A stretch of 64,000 nucleotides of DNA from an uncultured Clostridia bacterium (lineage in GTDB: Bacteria; Bacillota; Clostridia; Christensenellales; Aristaeellaceae), in NCBI GenBank assembly GCA_946407745.1, contig CAMJPQ010000002.1:85787-149786 (forward strand). Reading direction: 5' to 3'. The notes beneath the pieces were generated by a model, which made no database searches, was not told the origin of the DNA, and was given only the letters and a program-made list of their open reading frames with translations. The position numbers were made by a program, and so were the translations under genes. Numbering within the stretch: the stretch's first letter is position 1; every line of letters begins with the position of its first letter. Shown here in pieces: positions 35,678-44,566 of the stretch.

Positions 35678-35711
35678 GTTTTCATCCTATCATTGCGAAG
35701 GAGAGACTGTC

Positions 35712-38108
35712 ATGCAATTCGGACACTTCGACAACCAGCGGCGCGAGTATGTCATCACTGACCCCCGCACCCCCATGCCCTGGGCTAACTATCTCGGTTC
35801 GCCCGCCTACGGTGCCATCGTCACACAGAATGCCGGTGGCTACAGCTTTGTGAAAAGCGGCGCAGCCGGACGCATTCTGCGCTATACCTTCAATCAGTTT
35901 GACGAGCCCGGCCGCTATGTTTATCTCCGCGACAATGAGACCGGCGACTTCTGGTCCGCTTCATGGCGACCGGTGGAAAAGCCCCTCGATGCTTTCACCA
36001 CGAAGACCCGTCACGGCACTGCCTATACCGTCATTGAGTCGCAGTACAGCGGTATTTCCTCTGAGGTTACCTATTATGTTCCCAACGGTGCCGACCATGA
36101 GGTTTGGCGCGTGAAGGTCAGAAACGATTCCGGCCGTGCCCGCGAAATCGGCGTGACCGGTTACTGCGAGCTGACCACAGAGAGCTTTTACACGCAGGAC
36201 CTTGTGAACATGCAGTATACGCAGTTCATCACAACTACTGAGTTCCATGACGACCACATCCTGCAGCGCATCAATCAGTTCTGCGACCTGAACGAGTATG
36301 GCGAAAACGGACGTGAGCGCTTCTTCGGCCTGGCCGGAAGTCCGGTCGTCAGCTATACAGGCCGTCGTGAGCGTTTCCTCGGCACGCACCGTTTCGCCAG
36401 TCCTCAGGGCATCCTTGACGGCAAGCTGGACAATTCTGTCAATTTCAACGGGAACCCCTGCGGCGCTCTGCATACCGTTGTGCGCCTTGCTCCCGGCGAA
36501 GAAGCCACCTTTGCCTTTGTGCTGGCGCAGAAGGGTGAAAGAGCGGCTCGCGCGCTCCTGGATACATATCAGGATACAAAGGCCAAGACCGAAGCGGAGC
36601 TTAACGAGCTCATCGCCTACTGGCACGGCAAGCTCTCCAATCTGAGCATTTCCACGCCTGACGAAGACCTGAACACCATGGTGAACACCTGGAATGCCTT
36701 CCAGTGCTTCACCACCTTTGTGTGGAGCCGCGCTGCCTCCCTTACCTACGCGGGCGAGAGGAACGGCTACGGCTACCGCGATACCGTGCAGGATATTCAG
36801 GGCATCATCCATCTTGATCCGGCAATGGCGAAGGAGAGAATCCGCTTCATGCTCTCCGCGCAGGTGCATCACGGCGGCGGTCTGCCCCTTGTTAAGTTTG
36901 ATCACAATGCGGGCCACGAGGACACACCGGAGCAAGAAAGCTATGTGAAGGCCACCGGCCATCCCCACTACCGCGCGGACGATGCCATGTGGCTCTTCCC
37001 CACCGTTTATAAGTACATTGCCGAAACCGGTGACAGGGCATTCATGGATGAGGTCATTCCCTTTGCCGACAAGGATGAGGGCACGGTGACCGAGCATCTC
37101 AAGCGGGCCATCAATTTCACACTGAATCACCTTGGCGCGCACGGCATGCCTGCCGGGCTGCACGCCGACTGGAACGACTGCCTGAAGCTCGGCGCACAGG
37201 GTGAGAGCAGCTTTGTGGCCTTCCAGTTCTACTGGGCGCTGCGCCTTCTGAATGAGCTGCTGCCGGACAGCGAGGAGAATGCCGAATACCGTGTCTTCCT
37301 GAAGGAAACCGGTGAGAAGATGCTTTCTTTGATCAATGAGCACTTCTGGGAAGGTGACCGCTGGCTGCGCGGCTACACGCAGGACGGCGCTGTGATCGGC
37401 TCGAAGCACGATCCGGAAGCCTCGATGTGGCTGAATCCGCAGGCATGGGGCGTCATTTCCCGCGCGGACACAGCGGAGCAGGCGAAGATTTCTCTTGAGA
37501 CCATGAACCGCCTCCTGAACACTCCCAACGGCGTGGAACTGATGGCGCCGTGCTATCGCAAGCACGCGTTTGACGGCGCTGCCATGCTGCTGTTTAACCC
37601 CACCACCAAGGAAAACGGCGGCATTTTCTGCCAGGCACAGGGCTGGGCCATACTGGCCGAAGCCCTGGTCGGCCATGGCGGACGCGCTTTTACCTATTTT
37701 AAAGAGAGCTGCCCCGCCGCCTACAACGATCGGGCCGAGATCCGCGAGGTGGAACCCTATGTGCATTCTCAGTTCATTGAGGGGCACGATACTCCACAGC
37801 CCGGCCGCGCTCACGTCCATTGGCTGACCGGTACGGCCTCCACTGTGATGGTCGGTATGGTGGAAGGCATTCTCGGCCTGCGTCCCACGCCGGACGGGCT
37901 GCGTATCAGTCCCTCCATACCTGCGGAATGGAACGGCTTTACCATGGAAAAGACCTTCCGCGGCAAGCACCTGCACATTTCGGTGGACAACAGTGCTCAC
38001 CATGAAGGAGGCCTGGAAAAGACCTTCCTGAACGGGAAGGAGATTCCTGGCGGTCTGCTGACGGACGATCTGCTTGCAGACGGTGACAGCATCACCGTTG
38101 TCATGTAA
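35712..38108 (+). CDS. Glycoside hydrolase family 94 phosphorylase (cellobiose phosphorylase-like)
   Basis: 798 aa from ATG 35712 with AAGGAGA 7 nt upstream; the ORF-track start is inside the promoter. GH94 enzymes split beta-linked glucobioses with phosphate, giving glucose 1-phosphate and saving ATP. The N-terminal beta-sandwich starts FGHFDNQRREYVITDPRTPMPW, nearly diagnostic of cellobiose phosphorylase and its close relatives. The catalytic acid is the Asp in HADWNDCLKL. No signal peptide. Cellobiose is the best guess; chitobiose, laminaribiose or cellodextrin cannot be excluded. Lgt begins 2 nt after its stop. Confidence 0.9.
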   Translation: MQFGHFDNQRREYVITDPRTPMPWANYLGSPAYGAIVTQNAGGYSFVKSGAAGRILRYTFNQFDEPGRYVYLRDNETGDFWSASWRPVEKPLDAFTTKTRHGTAYTVIESQYSGISSEVTYYVPNGADHEVWRVKVRNDSGRAREIGVTGYCELTTESFYTQDLVNMQYTQFITTTEFHDDHILQRINQFCDLNEYGENGRERFFGLAGSPVVSYTGRRERFLGTHRFASPQGILDGKLDNSVNFNGNPCGALHTVVRLAPGEEATFAFVLAQKGERAARALLDTYQDTKAKTEAELNELIAYWHGKLSNLSISTPDEDLNTMVNTWNAFQCFTTFVWSRAASLTYAGERNGYGYRDTVQDIQGIIHLDPAMAKERIRFMLSAQVHHGGGLPLVKFDHNAGHEDTPEQESYVKATGHPHYRADDAMWLFPTVYKYIAETGDRAFMDEVIPFADKDEGTVTEHLKRAINFTLNHLGAHGMPAGLHADWNDCLKLGAQGESSFVAFQFYWALRLLNELLPDSEENAEYRVFLKETGEKMLSLINEHFWEGDRWLRGYTQDGAVIGSKHDPEASMWLNPQAWGVISRADTAEQAKISLETMNRLLNTPNGVELMAPCYRKHAFDGAAMLLFNPTTKENGGIFCQAQGWAILAEALVGHGGRAFTYFKESCPAAYNDRAEIREVEPYVHSQFIEGHDTPQPGRAHVHWLTGTASTVMVGMVEGILGLRPTPDGLRISPSIPAEWNGFTMEKTFRGKHLHISVDNSAHHEGGLEKTFLNGKEIPGGLLTDDLLADGDSITVVM

Positions 38109-38109
38109 T

Positions 38110-39033
38110 ATGAACTCCGGATGGAATGCGATGGCTGTTCCGTACAGCCGCTATCTCATCGGTTCCCTCCCCTGGTACAGTGTGCTGGTCGTCGCCGGTA
38201 TGGCGGCAGCCATCGCACTGTGCATGAAGGAGGAGCGCCGTCTTGGGCTGCCGAAGGACACCGCGCTGGACCTGGCCCTGTGGGTCATTCCCGTGGGTGT
38301 CCTCGGCGCCCGTATCTATTATGTCGTTTTTACCTGGGAGCATTTTTCTGCCAACCCACTGTCTGTGTTCGCTGTATGGCAGGGTGGGCTGGCTATTTAC
38401 GGCGGCATCATCGCGGGCTTCTTGACAGTCGTGATTTTTGCACTGTGCCGCCATCTGTCCACAGCTATGTTGACTGACATGGTGGTACCCGGTGTCGCGC
38501 TGGCACAGGCCATCGGCCGGTGGGGCAACTACTTCAATCAGGAAGCGTACGGCGGTGTTATTGAAAACACCGCGCTGCAGTATTTTCCCGCCGGCGTGCT
38601 GATCGCCGAGAACGGCACCCTCGTGTGGCATCAAGCGACCTTTTTCTATGAGTCGGCATGGAATCTGCTGGTGTTTGTGCTGCTGTGGACAGGGAGACGC
38701 AAACGGGCCAGGCCCGGTGACACAACGCTGTGGTATCTGCTTTTGTACGGCGCAGGACGTGTGCTGATCGAAGGCCTTCGCACAGACAGCCTCATGGCCG
38801 GAAGCCTGCGAATCAGCCAGGTGCTTTCCGCTGTGATGCTGGCTGCTGTGCCGCTCTTCTTCATTCTTCGGCTTGAACAGAAGAAGGCACTTCAGGCAGA
38901 GCTGTGTCTTGCAGCAATGAATTTGGCCCTGTGGTGGCTGATGTGGCGCCAGGCCTCTGTGCTGCTGTGTGTCCTTCCCTGCCTGGGAATACTGCTTTTG
39001 ACCTTATACGCCGAGCGAAAAAGCCGACAGTAG
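38110..39033 (+). CDS. lgt: Prolipoprotein diacylglyceryl transferase
   Basis: About 307 aa with seven predicted membrane helices. It moves diacylglycerol from phosphatidylglycerol to the lipobox Cys of lipoprotein precursors. The signature is QAIGRWGNYFNQEAYGG (about 130-146), with WQGGLAIYGGIIAGF earlier. The start is uncertain: ATG 38110 lacks a ribosome site and may be read by coupling with GH94; ATG 38131 is the alternative. None of the exported proteins in this window has a clear lipobox, so its clients lie elsewhere. Confidence 0.9.
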   Translation: MNSGWNAMAVPYSRYLIGSLPWYSVLVVAGMAAAIALCMKEERRLGLPKDTALDLALWVIPVGVLGARIYYVVFTWEHFSANPLSVFAVWQGGLAIYGGIIAGFLTVVIFALCRHLSTAMLTDMVVPGVALAQAIGRWGNYFNQEAYGGVIENTALQYFPAGVLIAENGTLVWHQATFFYESAWNLLVFVLLWTGRRKRARPGDTTLWYLLLYGAGRVLIEGLRTDSLMAGSLRISQVLSAVMLAAVPLFFILRLEQKKALQAELCLAAMNLALWWLMWRQASVLLCVLPCLGILLLTLYAERKSRQ

Positions 39034-39048
39034 TTAATTATAAAGGAT

Positions 39049-40236
39049 GTGACTTTTCTGCCCACCACGCGTCTGAAAAACCTGATTTACCGGGCCGCAC
39101 TGCCTTTTGCGGCTCCATCACCGAGCGGGAAGATGGCGCATGTGACGCAGGGACATCATCTGAACCATCTCAGCCGCTATGAACACCTGCTCTGCCACCA
39201 CCACGTGTTGGGCGCTTCACTGCTCCTAAAAAGTGGAGAAGAGCAGTGTGCGGTGTTTACCTCGCTTCTTGACGAGCCTCAGCGCCACTGCGGACCGGAA
39301 ACTCTTTTTCGTGTCGCCTCGCTGACGAAAATGGCCACAGCGATGGTCCTGCTGCGGCTGTGTGAGCAGGGTGCTTTTACACTGGATACCCCTGTGGCTG
39401 CTTTACTGCCGGATGGGGAAAAAGAAGACAAGCTGAGCGGCATGACACTGCGCCATCTGCTGTGCCACACCTCCGGTCTGCGGGATCTACCCGCTGTGGA
39501 CGCGGCGCTTGAAAACGGAGACACCTGGCACAGTGTGCTTCAGGATGGAAAAATCCGCGCCAGCTATCCGGGCGAGCAATTCAGCTACTGCAACTTTGGC
39601 TTTGGTTTGCTGGGCTGTGTGATGGAGCAGGTCACCGGTCAGCCGCTTCCTCAGGTGTTTGAAGAGCAGCTTTTCATCCCTCTGGGAATGAAGGCTGTCC
39701 TGGATGCTTCCGGTTTGGACCGCGATACAGTCATGCCGATCTCTCGGGTGCTCCGCTATCACCCCGGTGAGACAGTTGTTGTCACAAAGCTCGGATCCAT
39801 TCCTCTGAATAAGCCGGATCCACTGCGTCATTTCGGCCATACAGCCGGCGCGATGTACACAGATGCCTCTTCACTTTCACTGCTGCTGGAGGTTATCTTT
39901 CAAGGAGGGTTGGGGCGTGAGAAGCGTTTCCTGAGCGAAGAAAGCATCCGGGAGATGACAAAGGCACACGCGAGCTATGGCAAACTCAGCCCGACGCTCA
40001 GCTACGGGCTTGGTCTTGTCATCATACAGGATAAGGCACTCAGCTCGCATCGCCTGCTGGGGCACCAGGGCTTTGCGTACGGCTGCGCGGACGGCGCCTT
40101 CTTTGAGGAGGAAACTGGCAGACAGATCATCTTCCTCAACGGCGGCTGTTCCGAGGCGCGCACAGGCAGGCTGGGCCTTTGCAACCGTGATATGCTGCGC
40201 TTCGGTCTCAAAAAGGAGCTGCCCTCATGGAGGTAG
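39049..40236 (+). CDS. Beta-lactamase-fold serine hydrolase
   Basis: Up to 395 aa with the class C beta-lactamase / DD-peptidase fold. The nucleophile Ser-x-x-Lys is in FRVASLTKMATAMVLL, the Tyr motif is FSYCNFGFG, and the third motif is probably LLGHQGFAYG. No signal peptide or membrane helix is clear, so it may be a cytoplasmic esterase or peptidase rather than a wall enzyme. The start is weak: GTG 39049 has AAAGGA only 1-2 nt away; ATG 39133 is possible. It lies between lgt and recX; its stop overlaps the recX ATG. Confidence 0.75.
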   Translation: MTFLPTTRLKNLIYRAALPFAAPSPSGKMAHVTQGHHLNHLSRYEHLLCHHHVLGASLLLKSGEEQCAVFTSLLDEPQRHCGPETLFRVASLTKMATAMVLLRLCEQGAFTLDTPVAALLPDGEKEDKLSGMTLRHLLCHTSGLRDLPAVDAALENGDTWHSVLQDGKIRASYPGEQFSYCNFGFGLLGCVMEQVTGQPLPQVFEEQLFIPLGMKAVLDASGLDRDTVMPISRVLRYHPGETVVVTKLGSIPLNKPDPLRHFGHTAGAMYTDASSLSLLLEVIFQGGLGREKRFLSEESIREMTKAHASYGKLSPTLSYGLGLVIIQDKALSSHRLLGHQGFAYGCADGAFFEEETGRQIIFLNGGCSEARTGRLGLCNRDMLRFGLKKELPSWR

Positions 40237-40841
40237 ATGCTGTTGAGAAGCGCCGTGGCAAGGTCTGGATAACAATCGGCGGCGAAAAATGGATCTTCAC
40301 CCGCGCACAGTATCAGGAGCGCTCTCTTCTTCCAGGCGATGAGGTTGACACGGACGAATTGGAGAAGTGGCTGCTGCTGAGGCAATTCCGTCCGGCGATG
40401 GAGTATACTGTATCCCTTCTTGCATCCCGGCCGCATTCGGAGGGCGAGCTGCAGCAGAAGCTGCGCCGCATCGGTTACCGGGACCAGACCGTGGAACTGG
40501 TGCTGTATAAGCTTCGGAAGTATCATCTGCTAGACGATGATGAGTTTGCACGGCAATGGGCGCAGGCCCGCGCTGCGCGTATGGGCTCACGCCGCATTGC
40601 CCTGGAGCTGCGCCAAAAGGGCATTTCAGACGATGGCATCAAACAGGCGCTGGAAAGTGTGGCCGATGAAGATTCCGCCGCCACGGCGCGTGCGCTTGCA
40701 GAAAAAGCCCTCCGCCGGGCCAAGCCCGGGGAGGACAGGGGAAAGACTGTGCAGAGAGCCATGGCCGCTCTGGCAAGGCGCGGCTTCAGCTATGAAGAAG
40801 CTAAAAACGCGCTGGATGCCGCCCTTGCGGAAGAGGAGTAG
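40227..40841 (+). CDS. recX: RecX-family regulatory protein
   Basis: A 204-aa protein with three-helix repeats of RecX: LLASRPHSEGELQQKLRRIGY, then LDDDEFARQWAQARAARMGSRRIALELRQKGI. RecX binds RecA filaments and limits recombinase activity. RecA is not in the window. It overlaps the end of the serine hydrolase gene by 10 nt and has GGAG about 8 nt before ATG. The N-terminal 60 residues are the usual variable part. Confidence 0.85.
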   Translation: MEVDAVEKRRGKVWITIGGEKWIFTRAQYQERSLLPGDEVDTDELEKWLLLRQFRPAMEYTVSLLASRPHSEGELQQKLRRIGYRDQTVELVLYKLRKYHLLDDDEFARQWAQARAARMGSRRIALELRQKGISDDGIKQALESVADEDSAATARALAEKALRRAKPGEDRGKTVQRAMAALARRGFSYEEAKNALDAALAEEE

Positions 40842-40844
40842 CGC

Positions 40845-41216
40845 TCATTCTTCTATGTGCTCGGTTCCCTGCTGCAGCAGCGTCGAGACATGGCTGTCAG
40901 CAAGAGAATAAAAGACGGTCTTGCCCTCTCTGCGGCTTTTGATCAAATGTGCCTGCCTGAGAATGCGGAGCTGGTGTGATATGGCGGATTGTGTCATTCC
41001 CAGCAGCTGTGCCAGGTCGCACACGCAAACCTCCTCCTCCAGCAGCGCATAGAGAATACGGATACGCGTGCCATCGCCAAAGACACGGAACAGGTCAGCG
41101 AGGCGGTTGAGGGTATCCTCGGTGGGCAGCAGGTTTTTCACCTGCTGCACGCGGTCTTCATGCACATGCATAAAGCCGCAGACCTCGAGTTCTTTTTCCA
41201 GGTACCTTTCTGCCAT
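40845..41216 (-). CDS. ArsR/SmtB-family metal-sensing repressor
   Basis: 123 aa from ATG 41216 (CGGAGG 8 nt upstream). The winged helix is LAQLLGMTQSAISHQLRILRQAHLIKSRREGKTVFYSL. Two sets of metal ligands are visible: CVCDL in helix 3 with an N-terminal Cys (EVCGFMH), as in CadC-type alpha3N sites for Cd/Pb, and D-x-H-x10-H-x2-E in the last helix (DSHVSTLLQQGTEHIEE), the alpha5 zinc site of SmtB/CzrA. It probably represses a Zn/Cd/Pb export gene elsewhere and itself. It converges on recX with a 3-nt gap. Confidence 0.9.
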   Translation of the reverse strand: MAERYLEKELEVCGFMHVHEDRVQQVKNLLPTEDTLNRLADLFRVFGDGTRIRILYALLEEEVCVCDLAQLLGMTQSAISHQLRILRQAHLIKSRREGKTVFYSLADSHVSTLLQQGTEHIEE

Positions 41217-41246
41217 GACTGACACCTCCGCATGTAAGTGAGGTAT

Positions 41247-41275
41247 ATTATAATCTGTTTGTTAGAAAAATGCAA
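41247..41275 (-). promoter_or_regulatory. Promoter of the ArsR-family gene
   Basis: On the minus strand TTGCAT, 17 nt, TATAAT. The AT-rich -10 area (TATATTATA) could also hold the repressor site. It overlaps the region just before the divergent gene at 41298. Confidence 0.78.
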
Positions 41276-41297
41276 ACAGCGCCTCGAGGGAGATAAG

Positions 41298-42680
41298 ATG
41301 TACAGAAAACTGCTGCCTCTTCTGGCATTGCTGCTGTTTCTTAGCGGCGCAGCTTTTGCAGAAAACGCCCAGGCGGTACTGGAAACGCTGATGGGCGACG
41401 ACTGGGCCGGCTATGAGCTGGCGGTCGTCACCAGCGCTGCCGGCAGCGCCGTGTCGCTTGACGACGAGCCCGGTGCAACCTTTGCCCTGACCGCAACGGA
41501 TGCCTGTGCTTTCGCCGTGATGCGGCAGGGAGAGCAGAACCTTCTTGTTGCCCTTGAAAAGGAAGACGACAACTGGCGAGTGACCGATCTCTGCGAGGGC
41601 ACGCTGCTCCAGGATGTTTGGATCCCCTGCCTTCGCATGCTGGACACCCAGCATCTTTGCATTGAGTACCTCGTCCCCGAAGGCTTTGATGCGTTTACGC
41701 TGATCTATGTCCGCGATGACCCCGAATGGAAGCTTGAAACCTTTATCATTGCCGCCTGGGACCGGGATGTACAGATCTCAGTGCAGGACAGCCGACTTGA
41801 ATACTATGATTCCCTCACAGGCAAGCGCACCACTGTGCGCGGTGCAGTGCGAAGGTCGCTGAGCCAGATCTATCTCACCAGCTTTCCGCGCACTGTGGAG
41901 CAGGCCCGCCATAAGCTTTCCTCCCCTTCCCTGCTGCCTGCTTTTGTCGGTTACCGCACCATACCCGAGCCGATCGACTTCCGCTTCTCAGCAGCTGAGA
42001 AATACCCTGTCTTCGCTGGACCGGGAGAGAATTACGCTCGCGAGGCCGACGGAAAGGCCTTGCTCTCCTCCTCTGACTGGGTTCAGATCTTTGGACGGGA
42101 GAGGGAGCATGACAGGGAGTGGCTGCTGGTGCAGTATCCGGTCAGCGGAGGTCAGATGAGATTCGGCTGGATCTGCACCGGGCTGACTGACGGAACAGAG
42201 CCGCTGTGGCTGAATACCCGCTGGCTCTGGAGCGTCGGCGAGCTGAGATCTCAGACCGAGCTGACAGATGACCCCCTCCACAGCCACAGCGCTGTTGTCA
42301 CATTGCCGTCCGAACAGAGAGTGACTGTTTTGGCTTATCTGGGTCCAGCCTGGGCCTATGTACAGGCGGAAGCTGACGGAAAAAACTATCGGGGCTTTGT
42401 TCTGTCAGACCATCTCCACGAGCAAAGTGTTCCCGCACTGAGCGAGGCCGAGGCAAGAGCCCTGGCGCTTGAACACCTGAAAACCGCCTATCCGGACTTT
42501 CAGACAAATGCCATTATGGAGTCACGGTCTGTTTATTATCAGGCCGATTCACTGACCTGCGCCCGCTGGCAATTTGATTTCTACCTTACCGATCAGCGGA
42601 AGCTGTATGACATATCAGTCTCCGCGCAGAGCGGTGCGGTGATCTCCGCAAGCGGTCCCGAAGACCCCGGCAACGGCTGA
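41298..42680 (+). CDS. Exported protein with SH3-like domains and C-terminal PepSY-like part
   Basis: 460 aa from ATG 41298; the ORF-track start lies in the promoter region of the divergent gene. A signal peptide (MYRKLLPLLALLLFLSGAAFA) is followed by an unfamiliar beta-rich N-terminal part, two SH3-like segments (about 235-300, AEKYPVFAGPGENYARE; about 315-385, WSVGELRSQTELTDDP) and a tail with EAEARALALEHLKTAYP, similar to the PepSY-type helix seen in the 807-aa anti-sigma-like protein. Function unknown; a wall-binding or envelope role is likely. It heads a six-gene run that includes argH, tyrA and recQ. Confidence 0.65.
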   Translation: MYRKLLPLLALLLFLSGAAFAENAQAVLETLMGDDWAGYELAVVTSAAGSAVSLDDEPGATFALTATDACAFAVMRQGEQNLLVALEKEDDNWRVTDLCEGTLLQDVWIPCLRMLDTQHLCIEYLVPEGFDAFTLIYVRDDPEWKLETFIIAAWDRDVQISVQDSRLEYYDSLTGKRTTVRGAVRRSLSQIYLTSFPRTVEQARHKLSSPSLLPAFVGYRTIPEPIDFRFSAAEKYPVFAGPGENYAREADGKALLSSSDWVQIFGREREHDREWLLVQYPVSGGQMRFGWICTGLTDGTEPLWLNTRWLWSVGELRSQTELTDDPLHSHSAVVTLPSEQRVTVLAYLGPAWAYVQAEADGKNYRGFVLSDHLHEQSVPALSEAEARALALEHLKTAYPDFQTNAIMESRSVYYQADSLTCARWQFDFYLTDQRKLYDISVSAQSGAVISASGPEDPGNG

Positions 42681-42691
42681 AAGGAGTTCCC

Positions 42692-43129
42692 ATGCTGATA
42701 CGCAGGGCAGAGGATAACGACATGGAAGCGCTGCTTTCCATGAGCCTTGAATTTGAACGGGAAGCCTGCTGTAATGGGGTGCGCGCCAACCAGCCCAGTG
42801 ACCTGGAGGGAATGGACGTATTTGTTGCGGAGGAATCAGGTTTTCTCACCGGCTATGCTTATGGCAGGGCCATTACCGACGACAAGCGATGCGTCTGGTG
42901 TGAAGAAGGCAAGTACTATGAGCTGGAGGAGGTGTATGTGCGGCCTGCCTGGCGAAGTCAGGGAACCGGACAGCAGCTGTTTGAGCAGATTTGCAAGGAA
43001 GCCAGGGGACAGGGGCTTCATGCGCTCTGCCTGTATGCTGTCGGAAAGGACTGGCAACGGCTCTTCCGCTTTTATATTGACAGGCTCGGCATGACCTTCT
43101 GGTCAGCCGCCATGCATATGACACTGTAA
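42692..43129 (+). CDS. GNAT-family N-acetyltransferase
   Basis: A 145-aa acetyltransferase. The acetyl-CoA-binding motif A is VRPAWRSQGTGQQLFEQI (about 88-105), preceded by beta strand YELEEVYV. The C-terminal part (FRFYIDRLGMTFWSAAMHM) is typical of the fold. The acceptor is unknown. AAAGGAG lies before ATG and the gene is 11 nt after the exported-protein gene, 27 nt before argH. An acetyltransferase beside argH could suggest a link to arginine metabolism, but the sequence does not look like ArgA. Confidence 0.82.
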   Translation: MLIRRAEDNDMEALLSMSLEFEREACCNGVRANQPSDLEGMDVFVAEESGFLTGYAYGRAITDDKRCVWCEEGKYYELEEVYVRPAWRSQGTGQQLFEQICKEARGQGLHALCLYAVGKDWQRLFRFYIDRLGMTFWSAAMHMTL

Positions 43130-43156
43130 TCACTATAGCCAACAGGAGGAAATACA

Positions 43157-44533
43157 ATGAAGCTATGGGGCGGACGGTTCTCCAAGGCAACAGACGGCCT
43201 GGTGGACGATTTTCACTCCTCCATCTCTTTCGACCAGCGCATGTATGAGCAGGACATTCTCGGTTCTATCGCCCACGCCACCATGCTTGGCGAGCAGGGG
43301 ATCATTTCCCGGGAGGATGCCGATAAAATCATTGATGGGCTGAAGGGAATACTTGAGGACGCGAAAGCGGGAAAAATTGAATGGATGGTGGATGCCGAAG
43401 ACATTCATATGAATGTCGAAACCCTGCTGACACAGCGCATTGGCGATGCTGGAAAGCGCCTGCACACGGGGCGCAGCCGCAACGATCAGGTCGCGCTGGA
43501 CGTGCGGATGTACTGCAGGGATGCCTGCAGTGAAACCTCCGCACTGCTCAAAGAACTGATCGAAGCCTTGCTGGATATTGCTGAGAAACACCTCCACACC
43601 ATCATGCCGGGCTACACTCATCTGCAGCGGGCGCAGCCGATCACCCTTGCGCACCACCTGATGGCCTATGTCCAGATGTTCATGCGCGACCGCAGGCGTT
43701 TTGCCGATACCTACAGTGAAGCCGATGTAATGCCGCTCGGCTCCGGTGCGCTTGCCGGCACGACCTATCCTCTCAACCGTCAGCGGGTGGCTGATCTGCT
43801 CGGTTTTTCCGCGATCACTCAGAACAGCCTGGACGGCGTCAGTGACCGCGACTTCCTGCTGGATTACCTCAGCGCCGCCAGCATCTGCATGATGCACCTC
43901 AGCCGCTTCTGTGAGGAGCTGATACTGTGGAGCAGCGCCGAATTCCACTTTGTGGAAATTGATGACGCCTTCTCCACCGGCTCCTCAATCATGCCGCAAA
44001 AGAAGAACCCCGATGTGGCAGAGCTGATCCGCGGAAAAACAGGCCGCGTATATGGCGACCTGATGACCCTGCTGACCGTGATGAAGGGGCTGCCTCTTGC
44101 CTATAACAAGGATATGCAGGAGGATAAGGAGGCCTTCTTTGACGCGAGGGACACACTGGTCAAGGGACTGTCGGTCTTCACCGCCATGATCAGGACAGTC
44201 ACCTTCCGTACAGAGGAGATGCGTCAGGGTGCTTCCGGCGGCTTTGCCAACGCGACAGACTGCGCGGATTATCTGGTCAAGAAGGGCATCCCCTTCCGGG
44301 ATGCGCACAGAGTAGTGGGGCAGCTGGTGGCCCATTGTCTCACCGAAGACAAAGCCCTACTTGATCTTACACTTGACGAGCTGAAAGCCTTCCACCCTGC
44401 CTTTGAGGAGGATGTTTATCAGGCCATCAGCCTGGAAACCTGTGTGGATGCGCGCGCCATTCCCGGAGCACCTGCGCCCCAGCAGGTCATGGCCTCGATC
44501 AGTGCGGCCAGGGCTGTTCTGGCTGATCAATGA
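43157..44533 (+). CDS. argH: Argininosuccinate lyase
   Basis: The 458-aa last enzyme of arginine biosynthesis, splitting argininosuccinate into arginine and fumarate. The fumarase/lyase signature is SSIMPQKKNPDVAE (about 275-288); TGRSRNDQVALDVRMY and MPGYTHLQRAQPIT are further hallmarks, with normal length and no breaks. AGGAGG precedes ATG. No argG or other arg genes are nearby. Confidence 0.96.
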   Translation: MKLWGGRFSKATDGLVDDFHSSISFDQRMYEQDILGSIAHATMLGEQGIISREDADKIIDGLKGILEDAKAGKIEWMVDAEDIHMNVETLLTQRIGDAGKRLHTGRSRNDQVALDVRMYCRDACSETSALLKELIEALLDIAEKHLHTIMPGYTHLQRAQPITLAHHLMAYVQMFMRDRRRFADTYSEADVMPLGSGALAGTTYPLNRQRVADLLGFSAITQNSLDGVSDRDFLLDYLSAASICMMHLSRFCEELILWSSAEFHFVEIDDAFSTGSSIMPQKKNPDVAELIRGKTGRVYGDLMTLLTVMKGLPLAYNKDMQEDKEAFFDARDTLVKGLSVFTAMIRTVTFRTEEMRQGASGGFANATDCADYLVKKGIPFRDAHRVVGQLVAHCLTEDKALLDLTLDELKAFHPAFEEDVYQAISLETCVDARAIPGAPAPQQVMASISAARAVLADQ

Positions 44534-44566
44534 CAGGAAATGCCGCTGAATAAAGGAGACGAGATT

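Larger units (their letters stand above)
35371..35711. other. Divergent control region, binding protein / GH94
   Basis: A 341-nt gene-free region holding one promoter for each direction and, in the leader of the minus-strand gene, a small hairpin (GCGGG/CCCGC, 35394-35409). No riboswitch class was recognised. A GCGATCGC palindrome lies near 35587. Confidence 0.6.

Noticed and set aside
35371-35711. Possible riboswitch in the leader of the orphan binding-protein gene
   Set aside because: Only a 5-bp hairpin is visible and no known riboswitch core was recognised; folding software would be needed.
35961-38003. 680-aa minus-strand ORF antisense to GH94
   Set aside because: It mirrors a strongly conserved plus-strand gene, has no ribosome site and low-complexity His/Gly/Val-rich sequence typical of antisense frames.
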